Assembly: GCF_004168365.1 (NCBI RefSeq) | Contig: NZ_CP035704.1 | Span: 1,240,001 to 1,304,000 of the forward strand | Source: Pseudolysobacter antarcticus | GTDB lineage: Bacteria; Pseudomonadota; Gammaproteobacteria; Xanthomonadales; Rhodanobacteraceae | DNA: 64,000 bases | Direction: 5' to 3' | In this document: positions 1-9,550 of the stretch, one piece after another | Position numbering within the stretch: the stretch's first letter is position 1 | Layout: the number at the start of each line of letters is the position of its first letter | The notes under the pieces: generated by a model | Database searches by the model: none | Told to the model about the DNA's origin: nothing | The model's input: only the letters and a program-made list of their open reading frames with translations | Made by a program: the position numbers and the translations under genes

Positions 1-180
1 GGTTTCGTCACGACGGATCGCCATGCGATGCAACGCCACCGTCTGGTCGAGCAATTGCACGTTGCCGCGCTCGCATAATTGCAGGCAAAACCCGCGTGCG
101 CGCTCATGCGCCTTTAGTGCATCAAGCCAGAATGCGGCGGCCAAACCGAGGATAAGTAATGGAATCAGGGAATCGAGCAT
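1..180 (-). CDS. DUF3301 family protein, C-terminus cut off by the window start
   Basis: Sixty codons are visible from an ATG at 180 to the window edge, so the end of the protein is missing. Residues 4-18 form one hydrophobic helix, followed by WLDALKAHERA, a CERGNVQLLDQ stretch and VALHRMAIRRD. This arrangement, one membrane helix then a short basic domain with LLDQTVAL, is what I know from the small inner-membrane DUF3301 family of gammaproteobacteria. Its function is unknown. It is divergent from the FHA-domain gene that starts at 469. The call rests on pattern recall, not on an alignment. Confidence 0.7.
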   Translation of the reverse strand, partial: MLDSLIPLLILGLAAAFWLDALKAHERARGFCLQLCERGNVQLLDQTVALHRMAIRRDET

Positions 181-468
181 GATCCTGGTTTTTGGGGTGA
201 TAGATGGCGAACTCAAGCGCGCGCATTTCGCACTATAATCTTTTGCGCTTGCGAGCAGGGGCTGGTGCGAAAACATCGCCGCTGCGAGGCTTCGGACGTT
301 TTGCAATGATGTCCTTCGTCGATCACTCGCAAGCTGGCATGTCGAGCGAATTTCGCGAACGCGGGTCGGCTATGGCAGAATTCCCGGAATTCAGCCGTGC
401 GGAATTTGCACGAACGCAATTGATCGGTATGCTGCCGATGACTACTGCAGCTTTTTGAGGGAACGGTA
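181..468. other. Intergenic leader between DUF3301 and FHA genes
   Basis: These 288 bases hold no recognisable gene. A perfect TATAAT sits at 234-239 on the plus strand without a convincing -35 hexamer. If it is used, the FHA gene has an unusually long 5' leader of about 220 bases. A CCGGAATTC/GAATTCCCGG-type palindrome lies near 380-395. A short open frame crosses the region, but it has no family-like motif and I do not call it a gene. Confidence 0.3.
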
Positions 469-1251
469 ATGAAGCTGATATTTCCCAACGGCGAACATGC
501 TTCGCTGAATCTTGCGCAAGGCGTTACTCTGGTAGGTAGCGATGCTGCGTGCCAATTGCGCTTGAGCGGCGTCGGTATTGCGGCAAGGCACTGCGAAGTC
601 CATATGCATGCCGCTGAAGTGCAGATCGTGCCGGCCGATACGAGCGCCGTGACCTTGATCAATGGTCAGCCGCTGAGCAAAGCGAACGCGCTGAAACAAG
701 GCGATCTACTGCAGTTCTCGAAGATCGCGTGTCGCGTGATGGGGCAGGATGCTGCGCCCGTGCACGCTGCAACGCGCGACTCCGTTGACGATACCGGCCA
801 CACACGCGTACGCATGGCATTGCCCAAATTAATGCTGCGCGGTGTTTCCGGCCCGACGTTCGGCAAGACATTTCCTGTGTCCGGCAGCATGACCATGGGG
901 CGTCAAGCCGATTGTGATATCTGCATCACGAGCGACGCGATTTCACGCCACCACGCGCGCTTGCAACTGACGCCGGCCGGTGTGCTGGTGGAAGATCTCG
1001 GTTCGGCCAACGGTACCTACATCAACGACAAACCCGTGCAAGGCAGCGTGCCGATGCAAGCCGGCGATGAGCTGCGTCTGGATACGGTGCGCTTTCAATT
1101 GCAGGATGCTCATGCGGCAACTTCTAGCGCATCGGCCGCAGCAGTCAAACCAGCCGCGGCCAAGTCAAATGCGATCATCTGGATCGTCGCCGGCGCGGTA
1201 GTGGTAGCTATCGGAATATTTCTGGTGGTGCGTCAGTCTGGTGTGCTCTAA
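469..1251 (+). CDS. Tandem FHA-domain, tail-anchored membrane protein
   Basis: 260 residues, started by an ATG behind GAGGG. Two forkhead-associated folds are visible. The first (about 1-92) is degenerate: it keeps a RHCEVH strand but has alanines where the conserved Ser of the FHA loop would be. The second (about 121-212) is canonical, with GR at 144-145, SRHHA at 159-163 and NG at 181-182, the phosphothreonine-binding residues of the family. A low-complexity Ala/Ser/Lys linker (216-233) leads to one transmembrane helix (235-254) and a six-residue tail, so the FHA domains should face the cytoplasm. FHA domains bind phosphothreonine peptides. No Ser/Thr kinase is nearby, so the partner is unknown. 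The pairing of a degenerate and an intact FHA domain suggests that only the second binds ligand. Confidence 0.85.
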   Translation: MKLIFPNGEHASLNLAQGVTLVGSDAACQLRLSGVGIAARHCEVHMHAAEVQIVPADTSAVTLINGQPLSKANALKQGDLLQFSKIACRVMGQDAAPVHAATRDSVDDTGHTRVRMALPKLMLRGVSGPTFGKTFPVSGSMTMGRQADCDICITSDAISRHHARLQLTPAGVLVEDLGSANGTYINDKPVQGSVPMQAGDELRLDTVRFQLQDAHAATSSASAAAVKPAAAKSNAIIWIVAGAVVVAIGIFLVVRQSGVL

Positions 1252-1334
1252 GCCGTTCTGCAACGGCTTGATCAGCGCTTCATTGTTGGACGCTCGACGG
1301 CGCTGATTCTGGCGAAGCGAGCGCAGTATTTTGG

Positions 1335-2198
1335 CTACGCGTGTTGAAACTCGATACGCATCGACAGATCGATTGCGCGCAGATGTTTGGTCAGCGCGCC
1401 GATCGAGATGAAGTCGACGCCGGTCTCTGCAATCGCGCGTAATCGAGTCAGATCAACGCTGCCGGAAACTTCCAGTGGCACGCGACCAGCGACCCGTTTT
1501 ACTGCCTCACGCAAATCCTCTGCGCTGAATTCGTCGAGCATGATGCGATCGACGTTCGCGTGCAGCGCCTGATCCAGTTCATCAAGTGACTCGACCTCCA
1601 CTTCGAGCATCAATGCGGGATGTGCGGCGCGTGCCTGGCGCACTGCCGCGTCGAGCGAACCTGCGGCGGCAATGTGATTTTCCTTGATCAACATGGCGTC
1701 GTACAAACCGATGCGGTGATTGCTCGCGCCACCGCAGCGCACCGCATATTTCTGCGCCAAACGCAGGCCGGGTAAGGTTTTGCGTGTATCCAGCAAAGTC
1801 GCATGGGTGCCGCCGACTGCAGCTACATATCGCGCCGTAGTGGTTGCGGTGCCGGACAAGGTCTGCAGAAAATTCAATGCACAACGTTCCGCACTGACCA
1901 GCGCACGCGCTTTGCCGCGGATCATGCAGAGGCGTGTATTTTTTTCCACATGCATGCCGTCGTGAACGAGCCACTCGATTGTGACCTCAGGATCGAGCGC
2001 GATAAAACACGCCTCAAACCATGCACAACCTGCGATTACGGCAGATTCGCGGGTAATCACAAAAGCATCCGCCATCAAATCCGCCGGCAGCAACTCGGCA
2101 GTTGCGTCGCCGCTGCCAATATCTTCGGCAAGCGCGTGCAGTACATCGCGCTGGATCAATTCAATCGCAGGCGCAAGCAGTTCAGTTTGGTCGGACAT
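1335..2198 (-). CDS. nadC: Nicotinate-nucleotide pyrophosphorylase (carboxylating)
   Basis: Quinolinate phosphoribosyltransferase of de novo NAD synthesis: quinolinate plus PRPP gives nicotinate mononucleotide, CO2 and pyrophosphate. The 287-residue product has the normal family length. Visible signatures are [34 protein letters not shown] followed by [14 protein letters not shown] and the terminal SIGALTKH. I chose the ATG at 2198 (MSDQTEL). An in-frame TTG at 2216 would add six residues but has no better ribosome-binding site. nadA and nadB are not in the window. The gene is transcribed towards the FHA gene, and the 83-base convergent gap holds no obvious terminator. Confidence 0.95.
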   Translation of the reverse strand: MSDQTELLAPAIELIQRDVLHALAEDIGSGDATAELLPADLMADAFVITRESAVIAGCAWFEACFIALDPEVTIEWLVHDGMHVEKNTRLCMIRGKARALVSAERCALNFLQTLSGTATTTARYVAAVGGTHATLLDTRKTLPGLRLAQKYAVRCGGASNHRIGLYDAMLIKENHIAAAGSLDAAVRQARAAHPALMLEVEVESLDELDQALHANVDRIMLDEFSAEDLREAVKRVAGRVPLEVSGSVDLTRLRAIAETGVDFISIGALTKHLRAIDLSMRIEFQHA

Positions 2199-2310
2199 CG
2201 ATACTTTCACGAACAAAAAAATTATCGCGCTTCAAGCGAGATCAGCATTGGCGGACACAGATACCAGACGCACAATACGACATTGGGCTTTTGATATGCG
2301 TTGCGCAAAC

Positions 2311-4749
2311 TCAGGTGGCGACGGGCGGGGCTGCCTTGAGTCGTTCCGCGATGGCACCGAGTGCGCGATCAAACAACGGCACATCGTCCATCAGCGTGGC
2401 ATCACCCGATTCAAGCTCGCGAGCGAGAATATCGGCTGTCTTGTCGGCCACTTTCAGGCCTTTGTTATTGACGAACAGATAACGACCGCTGATCGGGCTG
2501 ATCCACGAAAGTTTCGCGCGTTCCTGGTTGCCCGTTTCGGAATCTTCGAACTGCAGCCACGTGCCTACTTTCATGCTGCGCACGCGTTGCATGAATTCGT
2601 TGTCGGACGATGTTTCGGCACGAGTCTCGACGCTGCTGATGGCGGCGGCAAGTGTTGCGTCCATCTGTGGCAACGGGAATTCTTCAGGCGCTGCATCTTC
2701 GGAAAAATCTTCGCCCGAAATTTGCGCTGCCGCAGAATCGTGAGAGACAACAGGGCTGCGTTGGCTCGAAAATTCGTGAGGATCCATCGCCTGAACCGAT
2801 CGGCTCTCCGCCACAGGTTTTGCGATGAGTGCACGTGCGTGAAGTTTGCGCAAATCCTCGATCACGCGGCGCATATCGCTCTCGTGATACGCAACTGTGG
2901 TCAGGCCATTGCGCAGCGTGTTTTCGAGGCTCGGCAGCAACATCTTCAAACGCAGTCGATCGTCGATGCCGGGCTTGGGCGAAACGCTCCAGATCAGGTC
3001 GTCCATGAAACGCAGCGCCGATTGCCACTCGGCAGACGCTTCGCCATGACGCACGAAAATCAGGGTCAGGAAATTGCCCCATGGGCGCGCGAGCACATGC
3101 CGCACCAGATCGGGCAATGCCGGATCTTCCAGGCGCAGGCGAATTTCGCGCGCCGCACTGATACGCGCGAGACTGAGTTTTTCGCGACCGCGTGCGGCCT
3201 CCGTGACACGTTGTTCGGTCAGATCGATGCGACGCTTCTGACTACTCGTGAAACCGACGAAATCGCGGTGCAAGCGCTCGAAAATACCGACGTCGTCGTC
3301 GAAATTATGCAGCAACTCATTGACCGTATGCTTGACCTGTTCGAACAGACGCTGATCGGTGTCGCTGTCCGGACTCCAGCCCACGCTGGCTTCCGCCATG
3401 GCATCGAGCAGGCGCCGTGCCGGGTGGGCTTTTTGTGCGAACAGGTGCCGATCCAGCAATGCCACTTTGAGATATGGAATCTGCAGACGCGACAACAGAG
3501 CCTGCATTTCCGATGGCAGATTGCGATCCTGCACGATGAACTCGAACAGCATGCCGACCAGGTCGATCGTATCTTCGTCGGCGTGCGATACGTTTTGGGT
3601 TTCGGCGCTGAATTTGTTCAGCTGGCCGAGCAACTCCTGCTTGACCTGTTGTACTTGCCCCATTGTCGCCATCGGCGTGGCGGCGGCCTGTGCCTGTTGT
3701 TGCGCAGCGATCGTTTGGTGCTGCAGTAGACTAAGCGCATTCAACAGTTCGTGCGCCTGCGGCACATGCGTGGGCATGCCGAGTTGTTGCGTCGGCATGT
3801 AGGTGTTGGCGGCATACTCCGGCGCGTTAGGTGTATGTCGGCTGGCGAGTAACTGGCGTAGGGTCTGGTAAATTTCCGATTGCAACTGCGCATTGACGGC
3901 GGCTGCGGGATCGGCCATCGGCGCTTGCTGCTGGGCGAAATCCTGCGGATAACCGCCTTGATCCTGACGCAACGTCGGATTGCCATATTGGTCGTTGGTA
4001 TTTTGTTGCATACCAGCGTTGTTCATGCCGCGTGTCTGCGCGACGAACGGTGTTTGCGGCAATACGCCGGCCTTGATCAGCAGCGCGTTGACCTCGTCGT
4101 ACAAAGGCTCGAGTCCGCCGAGCACAAACCGTTCGAACAGCTTGAACACGATAAGTTTGACCGCCACCGTGATCTCGAACTCCTGAACGGCAATGCGAAA
4201 GGCGTGGCACAAGGGCGCGGGGCCAATCGGATTACTCGCGTCTTCGACCTTGGTGCCGGCGCGAATCACCGAGAGGCGTTGATTTAGTCCGTACAACCCG
4301 CGTGCGAAACGGCTTTCGGCCTTGGCAATCATGCTGTTGATCGCCAGCGATTCTTCCAGCTCGCAGTCGTCCAGCAAGGCTAGTCCGATCGGTGCGGAGT
4401 TCGACATCGTGTCGGCGCGCACTGCCTGGAGTTTTCCAGAAGCAAAATCGTTGAACAGGTTGCTCAGTTGTTCCTGGAACAGGCGATCGACCAGCTGGCG
4501 TTTCTTGCGCACTTCGCGCATGCCATCGAAATAATGATTCTGCACACTATTGTTCTCAGCCTTTTCGGCGAGATCAAACAGCGCGTCATCGAGATTTTCG
4601 AACAGGGTGCCAAGCAGTCCGCCGATACGTTTCAAGGCAGCGGTGCGAGCCGTCTTCAGCAATTCGCCGAGGCGATCAGTCTCCGACGCATGTAACCCCT
4701 GACGGAGCTGCAGATCGATTACTTTGCCGGATTCAATCGGTGTGGCCAT
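2311..4749 (-). CDS. DUF1631 family protein
   Basis: 812 residues of the large cytoplasmic DUF1631 family, often mislabelled thymidine phosphorylase in databases; the true function is unknown. The N-terminal third is helical (ESLAINSMIAKAESRF and RFVLGGLEPLYDEVN are family-like stretches). A central linker of about 130 residues is rich in Gln, Pro, Met and Ala (NDQYGNPTLRQDQGGY, AQQQAQAAATPMATMG). The C-terminal half is helical again and ends in a PilZ-like or SH3-like segment (KVGTWLQFEDSETGNQ, AKLSWISPISGRYLFVNNKG), similar to c-di-GMP effector tails, but the RxxxR and DxSxxG motifs of a binding PilZ domain are not evident. It lies downstream of the Trm112-like gene on the same strand. Confidence 0.8.
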   Translation of the reverse strand: MATPIESGKVIDLQLRQGLHASETDRLGELLKTARTAALKRIGGLLGTLFENLDDALFDLAEKAENNSVQNHYFDGMREVRKKRQLVDRLFQEQLSNLFNDFASGKLQAVRADTMSNSAPIGLALLDDCELEESLAINSMIAKAESRFARGLYGLNQRLSVIRAGTKVEDASNPIGPAPLCHAFRIAVQEFEITVAVKLIVFKLFERFVLGGLEPLYDEVNALLIKAGVLPQTPFVAQTRGMNNAGMQQNTNDQYGNPTLRQDQGGYPQDFAQQQAPMADPAAAVNAQLQSEIYQTLRQLLASRHTPNAPEYAANTYMPTQQLGMPTHVPQAHELLNALSLLQHQTIAAQQQAQAAATPMATMGQVQQVKQELLGQLNKFSAETQNVSHADEDTIDLVGMLFEFIVQDRNLPSEMQALLSRLQIPYLKVALLDRHLFAQKAHPARRLLDAMAEASVGWSPDSDTDQRLFEQVKHTVNELLHNFDDDVGIFERLHRDFVGFTSSQKRRIDLTEQRVTEAARGREKLSLARISAAREIRLRLEDPALPDLVRHVLARPWGNFLTLIFVRHGEASAEWQSALRFMDDLIWSVSPKPGIDDRLRLKMLLPSLENTLRNGLTTVAYHESDMRRVIEDLRKLHARALIAKPVAESRSVQAMDPHEFSSQRSPVVSHDSAAAQISGEDFSEDAAPEEFPLPQMDATLAAAISSVETRAETSSDNEFMQRVRSMKVGTWLQFEDSETGNQERAKLSWISPISGRYLFVNNKGLKVADKTADILARELESGDATLMDDVPLFDRALGAIAERLKAAPPVAT

Positions 4750-4905
4750 ACTCGTTATATGCCTGTAAGGCTTGAGTCTGAATCAAGTCGTACCCACCCC
4801 GCACGACTTCCCAGTGATGATAAGAACATTTTCAAACGTGTATTTTCTGTGAACTTGTAAGCATTATGGCGTATGAGGTCACTTGTTGACCATACGCGTC
4901 AGTAT

Positions 4906-5172
4906 CTATACCGGAAAGTTTTGCATTTGAATAGTGCCAATTGCCTCATCTGCGAGCATCACCGGAATATCGTCGTCAACGCGATAAATCAGCCGACCAT
5001 CGGTAGTGATCAATGCAGCGGTGAAAGGTTGCGTAACCCCAACGCCGGCTGTGGTTTGGATGTCGCCGGCGCGGATGCCCGCATTCAGCAGGTCCAGTTG
5101 CGCCTTGCTTGCGGGCTTGACTGGCTGTTTCGATACCGGGCAACAGAGGATGTCTAGAAGTCGTTTGTCCAT
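4906..5172 (-). CDS. Trm112-like protein (UPF0434/YcaR type)
   Basis: 88 residues beginning MDKRLLDILCCPVSKQPV. The LL-LCCPVSK opening and the DGRLIYRVDDDIPVMLADEA motif are diagnostic of the Trm112/YcaR family. Most bacterial members have CPxCKGxL at the start; here only one Cys pair (CC) remains in that position and no second CxxC is seen, so zinc binding is doubtful. In other organisms Trm112 is an activating subunit of methyltransferases; the bacterial role is not established. A 57-base gap separates it from the divergent purE. Confidence 0.85.
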   Translation of the reverse strand: MDKRLLDILCCPVSKQPVKPASKAQLDLLNAGIRAGDIQTTAGVGVTQPFTAALITTDGRLIYRVDDDIPVMLADEAIGTIQMQNFPV

Positions 5173-5229
5173 AACAGTGCGCTTGGTAAAAGTCTGCGAC
5201 TACAATAGCGTTTTTGGGGCGAGCTGACC

Positions 5230-5763
5230 ATGAATGTTGCCGCGAGTATTGCCGACAGCACGACCGTATCCCGTTCGCCGCTGGTCGGTGTAGTGATGGG
5301 CTCCCGTTCCGACTGGGAAACCATGCAACACACCGCCGAGATGCTACAGCGCTTAAATGTCGCGCATGAGACAAGAGTCGTCTCGGCGCATCGCACGCCC
5401 GATCTGTTGTTCCAGTATGCCGAGCAGGCGGCTGCGCGCGGCATTCGCGTCATCATCGCCGGCGCCGGTGGCGCTGCGCATTTGCCGGGCATGCTTGCGG
5501 CGAAAACTCAATTGCCGATCCTCGGCGTGCCGGTGCAGTCGCATGCATTGAACGGCATGGATTCGCTGCTCTCGATCGTGCAGATGCCGGCCGGCATTCC
5601 GGTCGCAACGCTCGCCATCGGCAAGGCCGGCGCGATCAATGCGGCGTTGCTCGCGGCCAGTATTCTCGCCTTGAACGATGCCACGCTGGCCAAGGCGCTG
5701 GCGCAGTTTCGCGCCGAACAAACCGCGCAGGTTTTGGCCAAGCCGGAACCCTCGCAACCGTGA
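5230..5763 (+). CDS. purE: N5-carboxyaminoimidazole ribonucleotide mutase
   Basis: Catalytic subunit of the two-step bacterial AIR carboxylation in purine synthesis; it moves the carboxylate of N5-CAIR to give CAIR. 177 residues. Signatures are [24 protein letters not shown] with the catalytic His, [14 protein letters not shown] and [14 protein letters not shown]. The first 18 residues precede the conserved core and may be a loose N-terminal extension. The TGA stop overlaps the GTG start of purK by four bases, so the two are translationally coupled. A TACAAT at 5201-5206 is a plausible -10 box. Confidence 0.96.
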   Translation: MNVAASIADSTTVSRSPLVGVVMGSRSDWETMQHTAEMLQRLNVAHETRVVSAHRTPDLLFQYAEQAAARGIRVIIAGAGGAAHLPGMLAAKTQLPILGVPVQSHALNGMDSLLSIVQMPAGIPVATLAIGKAGAINAALLAASILALNDATLAKALAQFRAEQTAQVLAKPEPSQP

Positions 5764-6890
5764 GTACCGTCGGCATTCTTGGCGGCGGGCAACTCGCGCG
5801 CATGCTGGCATTGGCCGGTGCGCCACTCGGACTGCAATTTCTGGTGGTGGATAACGAGCCTAGCGCATGCGCGAGCCAGGTCGCGCCGTTGCTGCGGGCG
5901 GATTATCGCGATTTCGTGGCGCTCGAGGAATTTGCCAAACGCATCGATGTGGCGACCTTCGATTTCGAAAACGTCCCGGCCGAAACCGCTCAGTGGCTGA
6001 CAGAACACACGCGCGTGTTTCCGAATCCGCGCGCGCTCGCGGTGGCGCAGGATCGGCTCGAAGAAAAAACCTTGTTCCATTCGCTCGGATTGGAAACGCC
6101 GGCGTTCGCTGCGGTCGATAGTCGAATCGATATCGAAACTGCCGTTGCCAAAGTCGGCTTTCCGGCCGTGCTCAAAACCCGACGTCTCGGTTACGACGGC
6201 AAAGGTCAATATCGTTTGCGCAGCGCGGCCGATCTCGATCCAGCGTGGGCCGCGCTCGGCGGCGTGCCGCTGATTCTGGAGGCGTGGATTGCGTTTGAAC
6301 GCGAGGTTTCAGTGATCGCGGTGCGTGCGCAGGATGGCGAATTCCGCACCTATCCGCTGACGCAGAACTGGCATGCCGATGGAATTTTATCGATGAGTCT
6401 GGCGCCCGCGCCGCAGGTCGAAAATCTCAGCGCTAGCGCATTTGCGCATGCACGTGCAGTTGCTGAAAAACTCGATTACGTCGGTGTGTTCGCGCTCGAA
6501 CTTTTTGTCGTCGACGGCAAATTGCTCGGCAACGAAATGGCGCCGCGCGTGCACAACTCCGGTCACTGGACGATCGAAGGCACCGCCTGCAGCCAGTTCG
6601 AGAATCACGTGCGCGCGGTGCTCGGATTACCGCTCGGTGATACCACGGCGATCGGCAGCAGCGTGATGTTCAACTGGATCGGCAGCTTACCCGACGCACG
6701 GCCAGTGCTCGCCGAATCGCGCGCGCATTGGCATGACTACGGCAAGACCTCGCGCGCCGGGCGCAAGGTCGGTCACGCTACTTTGTGCGCGGCCGATAAC
6801 ATTGAAATGAGTAGGCGCCTGGCCCGAGTTGCGCGCGCGCTTGATCGCGAAGCACAAGCCGCACCGGTGCTCGAAGCGCTGCAACGCTGA
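5760..6890 (+). CDS. purK: N5-carboxyaminoimidazole ribonucleotide synthase
   Basis: ATP-grasp enzyme that makes N5-CAIR from AIR, bicarbonate and ATP, the substrate for PurE. 376 residues with the glycine-rich start [12 protein letters not shown], the ATP-grasp stretch [28 protein letters not shown], and the metal-binding [25 protein letters not shown]. Translation starts at a GTG inside the purE stop codon (GTGA overlap). There is no in-frame ATG that would keep the glycine-rich loop. It ends just before a strong shared terminator with sodB. Confidence 0.96.
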   Translation: MSTVGILGGGQLARMLALAGAPLGLQFLVVDNEPSACASQVAPLLRADYRDFVALEEFAKRIDVATFDFENVPAETAQWLTEHTRVFPNPRALAVAQDRLEEKTLFHSLGLETPAFAAVDSRIDIETAVAKVGFPAVLKTRRLGYDGKGQYRLRSAADLDPAWAALGGVPLILEAWIAFEREVSVIAVRAQDGEFRTYPLTQNWHADGILSMSLAPAPQVENLSASAFAHARAVAEKLDYVGVFALELFVVDGKLLGNEMAPRVHNSGHWTIEGTACSQFENHVRAVLGLPLGDTTAIGSSVMFNWIGSLPDARPVLAESRAHWHDYGKTSRAGRKVGHATLCAADNIEMSRRLARVARALDREAQAAPVLEALQR

Positions 6891-6896
6891 AACAAA

Positions 6897-6922
6897 AAAG
6901 GCCACCTCGAAAGGTGGCCTTT
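6897..6922. terminator. Bidirectional intrinsic terminator between purK and sodB
   Basis: A perfect 10-base-pair stem (AAAGGCCACC paired with GGTGGCCTTT) with a six-base loop lies between the convergent purK and sodB genes. Read on the minus strand it is followed by a T6 tract, so it is a good sodB terminator. On the plus strand the stem ends in TTT and serves purK more weakly. Confidence 0.9.
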
Positions 6923-6951
6923 GCGGTTCATGGAGTGCTGCAGATCGACGC

Positions 6952-7530
6952 TTATTTCAGCGCGCTGGCCGCGAATTCCCAGTTCACCAGATTCCAGAAC
7001 GCCTCCAGATATTTCGGACGGGCGTTGCGGTAATCGATGTAATACGCATGCTCCCAGACATCGCAAGTCAGCAGCGGTGTATCCGGTCCGGTGATCGGCG
7101 TAGCCGCGTTGCTCGTGCTTACGATGCCGAGGCTGCCATCGGCACGCTGTACCAGCCATGCCCAGCCGGAACCGAACGTGCCGACCGCGGCTTTGGTGAA
7201 TTGATCCTTGAACTCGGCGAACGAACCGAATGCCTTGCTGATCGCATCGGCGAGTTTGCCGGTCGGCTCACCGCCGCCATTGGGCGACAGGCTGTGCCAG
7301 TAGAAGGTGTGGTTCCAGATTTGCGCGGCGTTGTTGAACATGCCGCCTTGCGATTTCTTGATGATCGCTTCGAGATCGAGATTTTCGAACTCGGTGCCCT
7401 TGATCAGATTATTCAGATTGGTCACATAGGTTTGATGATGCTTGCCGTAGTGAAAATCCAGGGTTTCCGCAGAAATATTCGGTGCCAGTGCATCGCGTGC
7501 ATAAGGTAGTGGGGGAAGTTCGATCGCCAT
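6952..7530 (-). CDS. sodB: Iron superoxide dismutase
   Basis: 192 residues starting [15 protein letters not shown], behind a clear AGGAGA ribosome-binding site. It converts superoxide to oxygen and hydrogen peroxide in the cytoplasm. Metal ligands are visible in [22 protein letters not shown] and [11 protein letters not shown]. The Gln in [11 protein letters not shown] is the residue that typically marks the iron type rather than the manganese type. The open frame continues upstream of 7530 but that part lies in the intergenic region and is not family-like. The gene is divergent from grxD, another oxidative-stress/iron gene, across 150 bases. Confidence 0.95.
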   Translation of the reverse strand: MAIELPPLPYARDALAPNISAETLDFHYGKHHQTYVTNLNNLIKGTEFENLDLEAIIKKSQGGMFNNAAQIWNHTFYWHSLSPNGGGEPTGKLADAISKAFGSFAEFKDQFTKAAVGTFGSGWAWLVQRADGSLGIVSTSNAATPITGPDTPLLTCDVWEHAYYIDYRNARPKYLEAFWNLVNWEFAASALK

Positions 7531-7680
7531 GAGCGAAATCTCCTGTGCCGTTGGGCGCATGAGTTTAACAGCAAGCGATGTTCGATTCGGGTGATGGCCG
7601 CGCGTAATGTTGCAATTGGCGCGGACTGTTACCATATACGGCGTTGCGCCTTGGGCGCGAATCTTTGTATCGAGGACGTT

Positions 7681-7998
7681 ATGGACGTAGTGGAACAGAT
7701 CAAGACCACGGTGGAAACGAATCCGATCGTGTTGTTCATGAAAGGCACGCCGCAATTTCCGATGTGCGGTTTTTCCAGTCGCACCAGTCAAGTGTTGAAA
7801 GCCGTCGGCGCGCAATTCCATTCCGTGAACGTGTTGGAAAATCCGGAGATCCGCGCGAACCTGCCGCGTTATTCGAACTGGCCGACCTTTCCGCAATTGT
7901 TCATCAACGGCGAGCTGATCGGCGGCTGCGATATCGCAGTCGAGTTGTACGAGCAGGGCGAGCTCGAGCGCATGGTCAAGGAAATGCAGAAAGCGTAA
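7681..7998 (+). CDS. grxD: Monothiol glutaredoxin, Grx4 type
   Basis: 105 residues starting [12 protein letters not shown], behind GAGGAC. The CGFS active site ([13 protein letters not shown]), the [11 protein letters not shown] opening and the glutathione-binding [18 protein letters not shown] are textbook for the monothiol Grx4/GrxD class. These proteins bind a bridging [2Fe-2S] cluster with glutathione and work in iron-sulfur delivery rather than disulfide reduction. The stop TAA overlaps the ATG of the following SDR gene (TAATG), so the two are likely co-translated. Confidence 0.95.
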   Translation: MDVVEQIKTTVETNPIVLFMKGTPQFPMCGFSSRTSQVLKAVGAQFHSVNVLENPEIRANLPRYSNWPTFPQLFINGELIGGCDIAVELYEQGELERMVKEMQKA

Positions 7999-8795
7999 TG
8001 GCAGTGTTGCCGATCCGTACGTTGCCGCCCGATTTCGCGCCGCAACCGCACAGCCTGAAAGATCGGGTCGTGCTGATTACCGGCGCCACCGGCGGTCTCG
8101 GCCGGACCAGCTCACTTGCGGCTGCGCAAGCTGGCGCGCGCGTGATCCTGCTCGCGCGCAAAGTGCCGCTACTGGAAAAGCTCTACGACGAAATCCTAGC
8201 GCTGGGGCAGGCCGAGCCCGCGATTTATCCGCTGAGTCTGGAAGGCGCGACACCGCGCGATTATGAGACGCTAGCTGATACTCTCAAGGCCGAATATGGC
8301 CGTCTCGATGGCATCGTGCATGCGGCCGCGCATCTGGCCGGATTGATGCCCGCCGCCGAGATCAAGCCCGAAGAATGGATGCGCACGCTGCATGTCAATC
8401 TCAGCGCGCCGTATCTGCTGACGCAAGCGTGCCAGCCGCTGCTCGCGCGCGCCGACGATGCGAGTGTGGTGTTTGTGCTGGATGATCCGGCCCGCAGCAG
8501 TCGTGCATTCTGGGGCGGCTACGGTGTCGCCAAGGCAGGGCTGGAAAGTCTGGTTTCGATCCTGCATCAGGAATGGGAAAACGGCCCGATCCGTGTCCAT
8601 GCCTTGTTGCCTGCGCCGATGCGCACCGCGCTGCGGCGCATGGCGTATTTCGGTGAAAACACGATGCGCATCGCCACACCGCAAATCGCCGCGGAGTCGG
8701 TGGTCTATCTGCTCAGTCCGGTGGCGCTGCAACTGCGCGGGCAGATTCTGGATCTGCGCAAGAGTGATGCCGCGCTAAAACAGCAAGACGCGTAA
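7998..8795 (+). CDS. Short-chain dehydrogenase/reductase, YciK-like
   Basis: 265 residues. The Rossmann signature [14 protein letters not shown] is at about residues 24-37, the active-site YGVAK comes after FWGGYG, and the structural VHAAAHLAG replaces the usual NNAG. N-terminal residues 1-20 and the motif [14 protein letters not shown] resemble the YciK group of NAD(P)-dependent oxidoreductases, whose substrate is not known. The start overlaps the grxD stop by one base and there is no other good start in the family-like region. Confidence 0.85.
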   Translation: MAVLPIRTLPPDFAPQPHSLKDRVVLITGATGGLGRTSSLAAAQAGARVILLARKVPLLEKLYDEILALGQAEPAIYPLSLEGATPRDYETLADTLKAEYGRLDGIVHAAAHLAGLMPAAEIKPEEWMRTLHVNLSAPYLLTQACQPLLARADDASVVFVLDDPARSSRAFWGGYGVAKAGLESLVSILHQEWENGPIRVHALLPAPMRTALRRMAYFGENTMRIATPQIAAESVVYLLSPVALQLRGQILDLRKSDAALKQQDA

Positions 8796-8849
8796 CGCGT
8801 TTTCGCGGTTACACTGCGCGTTCGACACGCGGCTTATATCGAGGGGATC

Positions 8850-9440
8850 ATGGATACCATTTCTGCCGGCATCCTGCTGTTTCTGATCATGGATCCGCTC
8901 GGCAACATTCCGTTGTTCCTGAGCCTGCTGAAAAACGTCGCACCGGAACGTCGGCGCAAAGTTCTCGTGCGCGAATTGCTGATCGCGCTCGTCGTGCTGT
9001 TCGCGTTTTTGCTCGGCGGCAGTTACGTGCTGAAGGCGCTGCAGCTGAAGCAGGAGTCGGTCAGCATCGCCGGTGGCATCGTGCTGTTCCTGATCGGCAT
9101 CAAGATGGTTTTTCCACCGCGTGAAGGCGGGATCTTCGGTGGTGAAGTGGGTGTCGAGCCCTTCATCGTGCCGATGGCGATTCCCGCCGTGGCCGGTCCG
9201 TCGACGATGGCCGCGCTGATGCTGCTGACCAACTCTTATCCGGGCCGCACCGTGGATTGGAGCATCGCGTTGTTCCTGTCGTGGCTGGCGACCTCGGTGA
9301 TTCTTTATTCATCAACGTATCTGTATCGCCTGCTCGGTCAGAGCGTGTTGATCGCGCTCGAACGTTTGATGGGCATGTTGCTGGTAGCGCTTTCGGTACA
9401 GATGTTCCTCGACGGCGTGCGCTCCTATCTGCATGGCTGA
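8850..9440 (+). CDS. MarC family integral membrane protein
   Basis: 196 residues with six hydrophobic segments. The opening ILLFLIMDPLGNIPLFLSLL and the central PFIVPMAIPAVAGPSTMAAL are MarC/YchE/YhgN signatures. Members are inner-membrane proteins of unresolved function; the old multiple-antibiotic-resistance name is not supported by later work on marC. The gene stands 54 bases after the SDR gene in the same direction and may be read through from grxD. Confidence 0.88.
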   Translation: MDTISAGILLFLIMDPLGNIPLFLSLLKNVAPERRRKVLVRELLIALVVLFAFLLGGSYVLKALQLKQESVSIAGGIVLFLIGIKMVFPPREGGIFGGEVGVEPFIVPMAIPAVAGPSTMAALMLLTNSYPGRTVDWSIALFLSWLATSVILYSSTYLYRLLGQSVLIALERLMGMLLVALSVQMFLDGVRSYLHG

Positions 9441-9550
9441 TCGCTACGCACGCGACGGAAAATCACTGAGCGGCGTTTCTTGAATCGATTCACCACCTTG
9501 CTGTAACACAGACCCGCTAGCGTGCTTTCCTTCAACACGGAGAGCACGAC

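Noticed and set aside
204-458. Short plus-strand open frame before the FHA gene
   Set aside because: No motif, no ribosome-binding site and composition unlike the neighbouring genes.
1981-3729. Long open frame on the plus strand opposite DUF1631 and nadC
   Set aside because: It mirrors the codon pattern of the minus-strand genes, has no family motif, no good start and is rich in His, Arg and Cys, as is usual for antisense shadows in GC-rich DNA.
6952-7896. A 314-residue form of SodB
   Set aside because: The extra 122 residues cover the divergent promoter region and part of grxD and have no SOD similarity; a clear AGGAGA precedes the ATG at 7530.
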